This document shows positions 23,240-34,122 of a stretch of 64,000 nt of DNA, one piece after another. Each line of letters opens with the position of its first letter. The first letter of the stretch is position 1. The notes beneath the pieces are model-generated. The model saw nothing but the letters and a program-made list of their open reading frames with translations. It was not told where the DNA came from and did not search any database. The position numbers and the translations under genes are program-made. This DNA is from Membranipora membranacea (Eukaryota > Bryozoa > Gymnolaemata > Cheilostomatida > Membraniporidae). The stretch is from positions 3,596,001-3,660,000 of the forward strand of contig OU612065.1 of NCBI GenBank assembly GCA_914767715.1. Reading direction: 5' to 3'.

Positions 23240-24729
23240 ACGGGAATTGGAATGAACGTCGCCTGGAATGAATGTCGACGGGATTGAACCTAGCTGGAAT
23301 GAATGTCGACTGGAATAAACCTCGAAATTCCTGGAACCAACGTCGAACTTCCTGGATTGAACGTAGACTACATTAGTTAGTATATGGAATCAATGGGAAT
23401 GCAACTCCCAAAACAATTGTGTAAAAACAATGATGACCATTCATCACAAAGGAAATTACATCTGTTTATGATGATGGCTACCAAATTTCTGATGGCTAGA
23501 TGGAATCAAACATGTAATGGAGTTGTAATGAATTGTATTTTCCAGTGAGTAGTGCATAAACAGAATGGTAATGACATACTGCAAGAGAAACAGGTCCCGA
23601 CAGGGCCATGCACTACCAAGTGATAAAGACACCAATATCAGAGTACACCAAAGTTCACAATGTTCTCCCGGAGTAGACAACACCATCAGACTGCTGAAAG
23701 AGTTCTCGCCGACACGTTCTCCAATGAATGAACTAATGAATCGTAGGTTACTTTTATTTATGAACAATCCCATTTTTTGTACTGATAATTGCAACAGTGA
23801 ACAACTTTTTACTCGCGCTGTCCACCAGTCGTCATTTATCGAACTGGCTAAGTCGTATCACCATTGCGGTATAGTTATCACATCTGTCATGTCTGTGAAA
23901 AGAAAATATACTATTCTGCTGAAGGCAAGCACATTGATCACATGATATATCTCTGATTGTTAGAGAGCAAAATGATTCACCGAGCATGAGTACCATCAGA
24001 AAAATTTCAGTGTGAAGACTGGAAATCAATGTCATCAATTAAGGGCGGGAACATGTCAAAGTAGCTAACTCATACTCAATTGACTCTTACGATCAGATTT
24101 ACACATATAAAAAGTGTAGTCGCGATATCTGTGTTGAAGGCAAGTGTGACGTAACCTAATCAATTTATTTTGCTGATCAAGTTATAAGATATCATAGCAT
24201 AGCCATCTCAGCGGCCCAATTAATATTTTTTTGCCACTGAGATATTGCTAATGAATAAAAAATCAAGTGTATTTGTATTGGAGGATATGTCGGCGAGTAC
24301 TCTTTCAGCAGTCTGATGGTGTCGTCTACTCCGGGAGAACATTGTGAACTTTGGTACCCATACTCTGATATTGGTGTCCTGTTTCTCTTGCAGTATGTCA
24401 TTACCATTCTGTTTATGCACTACTCACTGAAAAATACAATTCATTACAACTTCATTACATGTTTGATTCCATCTAGCCATCAGAAATTTGGTAACCATCA
24501 TCATAAACAGATGTAATTTCCTTTGTGAATGATCATCATTGTTTTTACACAATTGTTTTTGGGAGTTGTATTCCCATTGAGTCCATATACTAACTAATGT
24601 AGTCTACGTTCATTCCAGGAAGTTCGACGTTGCTTCCGGGAATTTCGACATTCATTCCAGTCGACGTTCATTCCAGCCGACGTTCAATCCCGTCGACGTT
24701 CGTTCCAGGCGACGTTAATTCCAAAATTC
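23240..24729. mobile_element. Foldback transposon with subterminal tandem arrays, 1.49 kb
   Basis: Inverted arms of about 500 bp (23240 to about 23730 and about 24285 to 24729) flank a unique centre of about 550 bp. Each arm opens with an array of about seven degenerate 15-16 bp units of the form TGGAATGAAYGTCGAC. The direct repeat GCGTTTC at 23233-23239 and 24730-24736 looks like the target duplication. No transposase motif was seen; the ORFs inside are mirror images of each other in the two arms. Confidence 0.85.
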
Positions 24730-26341
24730 GCGTTTCGCTATCAGCAGAAAAATCCTGACCGGAATAAGATTTAGCTAAGTTGAGCTCAACCCCCACCAAC
24801 CTTATCTAGTACAATGATTATCAGGGCTCTTGTTTTCATAAATTCAATGATGAGTTTTCTCCTCAAGTCTCCCATGAAGTATCTGCTGACTGATTTGATG
24901 GGAGCTGATAGAGCCATTTGTGACGGTTTTAGTAGTATCAACCTCGAGTATCAATCTCAAGATTGAATAAGAACAATTCATGGTGACTGAATAGGGGCTG
25001 GGATTTCTGAGGAGGAAATAACCCTTTCTAAAGCAGGAATTATATGTATCAATCATCAATCATTTGTCATACACCAAGTGAAAATCCATAGAAAAATACA
25101 CAATCATGATTGTCTTTTTCTCTCACACCATAGTAAAAATACCTGAAAACTAGCTGCAATAAATAAATATATATACATGTGTATATATATATATATGTAT
25201 ATATAGGATGTACGAATTTTAAGTCAGTCTGACTTATGTTTAATATCCCAAATTTTTTTGAACCCCATGTTTATACTTGATTAATTGTACATTAACTAAA
25301 ATACATTGAAAACATAAAGGCAGCAATAGGCAAAATGATGCAGTAAATTACGTTATGCAAAAGCGTGATGAAAATCTGTGCAGTATTACATGCAAAGCAC
25401 ATTGGGTACAACAATGGATCACCTTTTTGGGTGATTGTTTAGCATCGAGAGAGAAATGTTTATGCTCATAACTTCTCCACTATTGAATTTATCATCAAAC
25501 GCCACGATCAAAACCTCGGAAATACTCTCTAGTGTAATGTAAGCTGGTGTGTATGACATGTTGTTTAACCTATTTCCAGTTTTTTGACTGGAAAGGAGTG
25601 CATGTTTTGGACCAAATAAATCTAGTTTAGCCACAAAAATTCAAATATGTCAGGATGTAAAGCCATAATCAATAATCGCTTCGATCAAAATCTAGACAAT
25701 CTCCTGCTGTTCATCATGCTGACAACAAATTTGACTGACATATTTCTGATTTTTGGCTGGAAAATTTTGTCCAAAATTAGTGAAAATTTGGGTTATTATT
25801 TGTTACAGTTGTGACAACCAGGATCTGTAATCTGGTAAGATTATTGATGGAAGTGACAGTGCAAGACCAAAATGGTATAATAAATTGGAAATTTTAGTTT
25901 CTGCATTATTGGGGTCACATGTAATGAGGGGTCAGAAATGGCCCTTTTACTATTGCAAAAATCAAGTTTAAGTCTCAAAGACCGGAGGCCTAAAAATATG
26001 AAGTTTCACTAAAATGTTGCTCCTCCAGTTAGTGCCATGCCTCCTCTATATGGTGAAAGCAAAAACTAATCAAATACCTCAATAGCATGGCACAGAGGGC
26101 TCAATTTAAAAAGGGCACTTTTTGCCCAAAATGAACTTTCAGTGGTCACTGCGACTCAACGTCAAATATTTGGGAGGTTTCAATTGTGAAAATAACTATC
26201 CGACATGATCCCCAATACAATATTAAAAAGTTTTAAAAAGCGATATATCACTTGGTAAGAATTGGTAAGTGGATACAAAATGTCCATGCCCTCCTATTCC
26301 GTCTGTAGGTGTGTAAGACTATTGACCCTGTGTTGTCACAG
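24730..26341. other. Gene-free stretch
   Basis: AT-rich sequence with a degenerate TA/TG tract near 25160-25205. No recognisable gene or repeat structure was found. Confidence 0.5.
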
Positions 26342-26445
26342 TGCCCTCTGTGTACAGTACGGTCAGTGATGAGGCGGAGCAGCTGGGGGCAGCAGTCCTC
26401 ATTGATATGAAGGGATTGGAAACACAGCTCGAAAATAGTTTATCT
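26342..26445 (+). CDS. Orphan candidate exon (gene unidentified)
   Basis: The segment is flanked by gttgtcacag and gtgggc. Only one frame is open; it encodes VPSVYSTVSDEAEQLGAAVL followed by an amphipathic stretch (MKGLETQLENSLS). Ending at 26445 leaves phase 0, which joins in frame to the candidate exon at 27406. No family recognised. The gtgggc donor is weak and no start or terminal exon was found, so chance is a real alternative. Confidence 0.28.
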
Positions 26446-27405
26446 GTGGGCCCAAGAACAAGCTTAATCATACTAATTAGAGCATTAGAACATTAGGGCA
26501 GCCTAGTGTACAAGGGCCACACCTTTATAAATATGCAATTGTCAATTTTTTATTGCATGGCACAACTGACTTGATTAGGTAACTTGTGATTAGTTCAAGA
26601 GATGCTCATAAGTGATAGATAACGCAGATATATACAATATACATCGTTATAAGACCAGAGACCTCAAATATTTACTGCCTCTTATATAACCTTCTCTTCA
26701 CCTTCAGTGCGATCAACTTGACTTTAACGACCTCACATAACATCCAAACCTCTATGTGATCTGCTTATCAAAAACGATAAAAGTTGGTGTTTTACCAGTG
26801 AATGTCAGGATATTATTAGGACTATTTTAGAGGTGGATTCGGTTTAAAAGTTTCCAAATGCACAGGGTCTCTGCATATATTTATGCAGCTCTCGGTGATG
26901 GGATAAGGTCTCTTCTTCATGGCTGGAAGGTTTGGAAGCGCACATGTCTGGTCTTGATCACCGCTGCTGGGGTCAGCTTGGTTGATAGTTAAATACCACT
27001 GACATATATTGTAATTCAATTGGTTTTGGTAAACGTATTTATTCCTATCGACAATGCACCTTTCTTACTTTTCTCTGCCGGATTTACCGGATTTGTCGGT
27101 TACCGGATTCAAATTGGCCAAAACAGATTTTCTATATATTATAACTAGATTCTCACTGTGTCAATATGGTATTATACGATAGCTGTTGTAATCGTGTGCA
27201 CTGTGCTGCTATTTACACTGTAATTTTATCAAATATCACAGTTAGTATTACACAGTATATATACACAACAGTCTCATTCACGGTCTCATTCATTGCATAG
27301 TAATGATTAGTAATCATTGCTGTCTCAATGACACTGCACCCTATTTGTGATTTAGTCTACATTCAACTGTAATGGCTAACTATTTACTTTCCCTGATGAC
27401 TACAG

Positions 27406-27473
27406 AGAGAGATTGAATTAGGTCTTCGAACATTAAATCGACTAATTATTGTCAGTTCAGATGACCCTCAAAG
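27406..27473 (+). CDS. Orphan candidate exon (gene unidentified)
   Basis: A good acceptor (gactacag) and a strong donor (AAAG/gtaagg) enclose 68 bp open in a single frame, reading REIELGLRTLNRLIIVSSDD. Joined to 26342-26445 it gives a continuous helical, leucine-rich segment vaguely like an ARM-type helix pair. No downstream exon in matching phase was found. Confidence 0.3.
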
Positions 27474-28595
27474 GTAAGGAATTATTTAGGTCTTTTTTGA
27501 TGATAAATGTATGTAAGGGATACGGAGCTATTTTTTATCACATGTAAGATCTTCTGAGGGACGCGTAACAGGGACACATTGCGAGTAGTTTCAGAACTAG
27601 GCATAAACATATAACTTTATATGTGTTTACATGTTTATGAAACTACCATAGCTTGCAGCTGCCCGTGTACCCCAAATCATGTATGTCAGTCAGCGTCAGT
27701 CAGTATACAAGAACAACAATTCACAAATATCATGTGCAAGCTGGTGTCTTGTTATCACGCAGTCCATTGCTCTGTAGTCTAGATGTGATAGCACGATGTC
27801 AATACCACAAGATGTTGATAAAATATAGCTTATCAATAACACATTTTGTCTCAATCTGAGATGTGACTGTATAATAATGCAAAACTTTATTGTTTGTAAA
27901 CAATGGGGACATTGTATGTAACATACTAAACCCTCTATATCAAACATTATGGAAGCATTTTATTAATTAGTGCAGGGTTGGGTCAGTGACAGTAGGACTG
28001 TATCACTGCACAGTGCACAGTGCTGACTGCTGTCGCTGAGACATGTATAAGGCCGAAGACTTTTCATATGCTTTATAATTATATCAACAGGTAACCGATT
28101 ATTTAACTCCGTTTTGAATGGGAATTCAATGACACTCTACTGTACACACACATACAATTCGTGAGTTTGCACCAGGAATGGGAGTGAAACCATTAGTGAT
28201 AATACTGAATGTACAGTAGCTTATTTTGACACAGATAGATTGAAGACCACTTTTCACGCATGATGTGACTCGATGCTATGATTGTGTAGGATTATTTTTA
28301 TTACCAATCACTGTGCTTTTATACCCTCACGAACTGCGTAGCCAGCTTGTTTAGTCATTATCTCAGCTGCTCTACTTGGCTCAACATTAGCCACAGTGCT
28401 GGCATGTCATAATCGAACAAGAGTACTTTAGTTCTTTAGTTATGTTCAAGTGTTGATAAGAGAACCGACCGTTAGCTGGGCTTGAGATTGCTTCAAATAC
28501 ACACTGTGTGGATCTAGAAGAGAATACTGTATAACTGGAGGTCTTACTAGAAAAAAGGTTTATAAGTATATTCTATTTTATGTATAGTTGAGCAC

Positions 28596-28702
28596 TCTAT
28601 ATCCCTGTGATCCGGTTTTAGCAGTTGAAGCTAAGTAAGGTTGGCTGCCAGATTATATGTGTTCATTTCATTGCTGGGAGCCCGATTGTTGTATAATGAG
28701 CT
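28596..28702 (+). repeat. 5S-rRNA-like relic or 5S-derived SINE head
   Basis: TTGAAGCTAAGTAAGGTTGGCTG at about 28624-28646 matches the internal promoter core of 5S rRNA (canonical GAAGCTAAGCAGGGTCGGGC). It is preceded by GATCCGG-like sequence and followed at roughly 5S spacing by TGCTGGGAGCCCG, resembling the TGGGAGACCGCC region. The copy is too diverged to be a functional 5S gene; it is a pseudogene or the head of a 5S-derived (SINE3-type) retroposon. Confidence 0.55.
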
Positions 28703-29789
28703 TGTACCTGATCTAATACTGATTCCTATACCTTAATTCCTCTATCTTCTAGGCTTTTTATGGGTTACAAATGCTTTGCCTCTTTCATTTAGACGTTAGT
28801 TTCATACCATTATCAATACACACTCTACGATCCTTCATGTCAAATATTCTTATGTGCCTGCTATGGCTTAGTATCATGGCACATGGACATGGCACAGAAT
28901 GGTCACAGAACTTCCTGAATCCTTGTGACTCATACAATGTGTTGACTCTGGATCTGTCTATTAAGATCCTAGCATACGATAAATCTCGGAAACGCTGTCC
29001 GTCTTGGAAGTAAAATAGTATTAGATTATAACCATCCCTTTTCTGATTAAAAAAAGATAGTTACCAGGTCAGTAATAGAATTGTGAGAACATGCTCGGGA
29101 ATTTATGGTAACCTTGGCACATGATTGCCTTTGATGAAACGTTAAAATAGCCTGTAGCAAGTCATCCCCAGCAATGATGGCACTCCTTTCAGCAGGAGGA
29201 TAGGGCAAAGGTTGACTGATGGGTTGTAGTTTTTCTTGTAGCCTGAGACTTAGGGATAGTGTTCACTGTCTGGGTCTAGGGGTGCCCGTATAGACAAGCT
29301 TTTCGTGTTGATGTTTGTTGTTCTGTTCCTTCTTTTGTGAACTTCCTTCACTTTTGTTTTGTATGATTGTTATGTACTGGTTCCTGTGTTGGATATACTG
29401 ATTATTCATCGACAAGCACATTGTACTCTATGGGGACTGTTTGTAAACTCTCTGGACAGTCCTTGCAATAGATATTGTGTATCTGTCTTGTTTTTGTAAC
29501 GAAAACTGCCTGATAAGATGCTAGTTTGTAGAATGAATTACATGATTCATTCAGTAAGCTCTGAGATTTGAAACTTCATCATCGATATCACACCATTATT
29601 GGTATGCAGTTGTCAACAGTGTTTTTGAGGTTATTTAGCATGACATTCTTATCACAAATCCAGTGATGATATTGACAATGTAAAAACATGTAGCATACAC
29701 ATTTCATTTTTGGGTCACAATCTGTCACAAGTCTCTTTTTTTGTTTAATATTTAGATTTGAAGTTTGGTAAGCTGCTTCGATATTATAG
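28703..29789. other. Gene-free stretch
   Basis: No recognisable exon or repeat. The 80-codon open frame near 28771-29013 lacks family similarity and is not bounded by convincing splice sites. Confidence 0.4.
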
Positions 29790-29881
29790 GATCCGCTGTG
29801 TACTGTGAGGACCGATAAGCAGACCGTTGTGATAAGAGTGAATTATCGAGGACCTTCGCTGGTACTACATCAACTTAGCAA
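29790..29881 (+). other. Candidate exon, possibly 5' UTR exon of the TNFAIP8-like gene
   Basis: Acceptor tattatag and strong donor AGCAA/gtgagt bound 92 bp open in one frame (DPLCTVRTDKQTVV...). Splicing it to the acceptor at 31209 would put a stop just after the TNFAIP8-like ATG in that frame, so as part of that gene it would be 5' UTR. No independent family match. Confidence 0.3.
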
Positions 29882-31235
29882 GTGAGTAGACTTACATCTG
29901 AGGGCTTGAACAAAGTATCGGCTCAGCCACTGAAATTTCAGTTTCAGCACTAAGACTAAACCTGGGTTTGGGTGGTGACACGAAGCAAAGGGCTGTATTC
30001 CACTGCTTAAAAAAATTTAATACTAGTTAGACATGCTATGTTGATTCATTTAAAACGGTCATGGAAATATCCCTTGTGAAAAGCGTGACCAAAGTAAAAT
30101 ACTGTTTGTTCAGTACTGCACTAGTCTGATTTTATGTGATATCAGCATGTTTTATGGATCATACCAGCATGGCTCTACTTACACACCAAAATAATGCTGG
30201 CATTATTACCTGTCCCCTCACCACCTGTCAGGCAATCAGATATGAGGGGCATTGAGGGCTGGGATTGTCATATATCAGCTGGTCAACAACTCATCCAATG
30301 CAAACTTAGCTGACCCGAGCCAAAGTCTCAGCATTGCACAATCAGGAATAGAGTGAGTTGGAAGATCCTTACGAGTATCAGGGTTACAAAAACAATAACC
30401 TGGAAGGATTTTTCTGCGACCAATATCATGCGGCAGCTGATAAAAGACTCTTACTTGGTCTGCAGAAACTGAGCATTCTAATCCCATGCCCAAATAAGGT
30501 TAGAAATGGTGCATGGAAGAGAATGCAGCTTGGCGTCGGTCTTGTGCAGCTAAAACTCTGGCATGATGGAGGGCATAATTATTATTCATCATAGCTATAA
30601 TTATAGTGAACATCATCATACCCTATATTACATAGAGCCTGATTTGATGAATGGCGTTTCATTCATCCCATTCAAACTTGTATATGCCTTACTAGATAGC
30701 TAGAAACACCCACCGAACCTATTCTTCACGTATTTCCATCTACACAAATGAGTAGTTGTGGAGGCTGTAATTTTAGTGGCTGTGATGGGTAATTATTACT
30801 GGCTTGTTAGTGGCATAAAACGCAAACACAATCCAACTACCTACAGAAAAGATATCAGGTAGTTGCATCAAAATGTCAACCTAACTTGCACTACTTGATG
30901 ATAATCTACCTGTATGACAAGGTGCCAATTAATTCAGATAAGTTTTGGCTAATGATGTTGTTTACCATCAATTTTGTTAGGTTTATAGGGGGGCTTCCTG
31001 ATCACATGTTCCGCTGTATAAATGCTGTTTGGTTTCAAACAAACATTCAGGCTGCCCTGACTATAACTATGGTGTGTGATATAACATTCTAGCTGCACGG
31101 CATAATATAGAATGTAGTTCTAAGCAGCACAACATGCTTTATACTTGCTTGGTCAGCTGATCTAAATAGAGTATTGTGTTCACTGTTACAATAATAATCT
31201 ACCTTTAGGTCCGTCTGTTCTCCAAATTCAACAAG

Positions 31236-33396
31236 ATGAGCAAGAACAAAACTAAGAAAAGTGGTTTGTATTGTAACAGTGTTGTATTCTTATATTATGA
31301 TTCTGCCTCGCTTTTCTTTCTATCCAATGATGGTTTGTCCTCTCTATCCACCGACAGCAACAATATTATAAGATTTAGCACGCTAGATGTCCTCCCTTCT
31401 ATGACCCATGATTCTTTGTGTCCCAGTAATAGACATATATACTGTATTTATAACAAATCATAATCAACGTTGAAACAGTTTACTAGTGGTGGTGCCCGAT
31501 GCCAAGTTTCCCCATCATACTTGAAATGAACAGCCTCACAATTCTGTCTCGTGACTGGTCGAAACAAGCAGTCCTCTAGTCTCCCGGGTTTCCCTGTTCT
31601 AATGACCAACAAACTTACTGGGGACCCAATGACCCACTCACTCATGTGAACAAGAGGAAGCAGTTGTACAATTTGTTTGTCCTGCTGCAAACAAATTTTA
31701 CACCCTAAAACTTTGAAAAATATTGTACAAAGATAATAGTAACAAGCCATCTTGATCAAACTCACACATGGGCCTCTAAATACTGAGATGGCAATTGCCT
31801 CTGTTGAATTTACAGGGCAGGTACCACCATTGCAAAAAGAGTAGCATGCTACTGTTTCTTACATTCCGGTAGTCTTGCATTAGTCATTTATGTGCAATCT
31901 AACCGCTTCTTTATACTCTGTTTCCTCCATCAATGTTCCTTGATTATCCATGATGCTTTTCAATTTAGTAGTTGACAATTTGATGACTCAGTCATTATGT
32001 GCAATTTTGAGGAATAAATTCATTCTGTAAAATAGTTGTCATACCACAACGGCATGGCATTGGCAGGCATAGGACCACCAGGGTTATGTAGATCAAGTCT
32101 GATCTGCATTAATAATGGTACGCCTCAACTTCAGATCGGAGATGCTCTGATTTTGCATTGTATGAAATAGGCCAGTATTACTTACAGGTGATGAAGCGCA
32201 ATTACTTGTCAACCACCTACCATAACAATAATGTTATAGCCCAGAGATTCTTTTAATTGACTTTTCAGTCTTGTGTTTTAGTATATATTATGAGATGGTG
32301 TATATACAAATGTTGTCATAACAAAAGGCTGGTGACACATTATTGTTGTGGCAATCCGTAGAACCTAGTATATAACATAGACATAGACATGCTTTCTGTC
32401 TCTCTCCTTCAGTTGTCCTCTGCATTGTCAGTCTGTATGGACGGACCGATGACAGAATCGATCATCCGGTTCCCACCCGTTCACTATGTGAATTGTGTCG
32501 TAGCTATCCCTTGAATGTGATACAAGTTTATATATTAGTATCCTTTTTTAATGATCCATTGTTTGTTAGTTAGCAAACATAACATGTCAAAAGCCATAGT
32601 GACAGCTCAATCACTAAGGAGTGATTAGGGATGGTAAAAACTGACTCAGTTTTGCTAAACAGTGTAATTTGCATGATATTAAGTTGGTTTACAATGTTAT
32701 ATCTCATTTTCTCTAACTTCAACTAGAAACTTGCAATTATGAACTCATACCTTTTCAAGGTTTTTAACAAAAAAGACAAGATTTATAGTCTGCTTTATAA
32801 AGCTGTATTCTTGTCCTGTTTCAGTGTCAGAGCCTGGGAATGGATTCAACTCCAAGGGTCTTGGCTTGCGAGTTCAGAAGAAACTGGCTAGCAAGATGTC
32901 AACTAAATCAGTAGCAAAGGTGTTCATTGATGAACTGACAGGCCAGCTACTGGATAATGTATATATACTAGTCAAGGAATACACAGGTGACAAGAAGGAG
33001 GCAGAAAAAATAGTCAAATATTTAATCAAAGTAACCATAAAGATTGCGATAGCCTATAGGAATGACCAGTTTAGTAACGAGGAATTCGATCTCATCAACG
33101 AATTCAAGAGGAAGTTCAAAACTCTGGTCATGACCATCACTTCATTTGTAGAGGTGGACTTTACATTCGACAAGCACTTCCTCTCAAAATCATTCGCCGA
33201 GAGCTCATCCCTACTACAGAAAATCATGGCCAGGCATACAACGGACAAAACCAAGGGAAAAGTCGACCATGTGTTTGAAGTGTTGGGTAATACTCAGTTT
33301 TTAGAGGCTGTATTCACACCAGATAGTACTTACTCACCTGTCATGGCCAAGGTAGCTCAACAGATGGATGAGCTCATGGAAGCTGGTACTATATAA
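31236..33396 (+). CDS. TNFAIP8-like (TIPE family) protein
   Basis: Two exons, 31236-31263 and 32825-33396, encode 199 aa (human TNFAIP8 is 198). The first contributes MSKNKTKKS and ends in phase 1 at a gtttgt donor, the same donor type as the PRDM exon ending at 6224. A UTR acceptor (acctttag) lies at 31201-31208. The second exon carries the whole TIPE fold: NSKGLGLRVQKKLASKM, SVAKVFIDELTGQLLDNVY, the charged helix KEAEKIVKYLIK, SFVEVDFTFDKHFLSKSF, and GKVDHVFEVLGNTQFLEAVF. Family knowledge: TIPE proteins form a helical bundle with a hydrophobic cavity that binds phosphoinositide lipids and act in cell survival and inflammation; the paralogue cannot be assigned. It converges on the phosphorylase-kinase gene. 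Confidence 0.95.
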
Positions 33397-34122
33397 CAAT
33401 AATTGGCGGCTTTGGAATTTTATCGCTATGCTAAGAATAAGTTTTTTATCATAATAAGTGTATTGCTGCCCAGATAGCTACCGTATATAGATGTCAATGC
33501 ATTGGGAATCGGTGTCTAAACTGAACCATACTCTGTGTGCTAGTTAACAAAGTAATGATTATTTTATAAAGTAACACCATACAGAGTTTGAGCTTGACAT
33601 AAACCCAAGCGGTGACACTTTAGTTTGAACACAGAGTAAGAGATTCTTGATCTGAATACTGAAATTCTTCATATACTATGTATTTTATATATATATATAT
33701 ATATGTACTTGTATATTAACCAGAATATGAATGTACACTTTATTATTGATGCTATAATAACTCTACAGCAGAGAAATGGCATATTATCACACATGACAGC
33801 CACTATTTTTACACCACATAATATTGGTGCTCTTTTCCATAGTATAATACAATATACTGAATATAATGATTGAGTTAACTACTGTTATATGCAGGAACTT
33901 ACAAGATTCATATCATATAATAATAGGATGATTCATTTGGCACGCATATCTATATGTAGAACTACATACAACTCATTCTCAACACTAATATATGAGTAAC
34001 CATCAGTAATATAAAGAACTGCAAGTCTAGCACCTATTTTGTCTAATCCAATGACATCCTCAGGGCACTATAAAAACATGTCACCATTGAAGTTGGTGTT
34101 TATGAAACCATCACTGAAAAAG
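33397..34122. other. Convergent intergenic/3' UTR interval
   Basis: This lies between the stops of the TNFAIP8-like and phosphorylase-kinase genes. It contains a TA microsatellite (about 33686-33704) and no recognisable exon. Confidence 0.6.

Noticed and set aside
23456-24516. ORFs of 60-126 codons inside the 23240 foldback as transposase candidates
   Set aside because: They are mirror translations of the two inverted arms, are short, and show no catalytic motifs.
28771-29013. 80-codon plus-strand open frame
   Set aside because: No start context, no similarity, and joining it to the exon at 27406 produces early stops.
30275-30594. Overlapping open frames on both strands (72 and 78 codons)
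   Set aside because: Neither matches a known family or has splice signals. Frames of this length are expected by chance in a 64-kb window.
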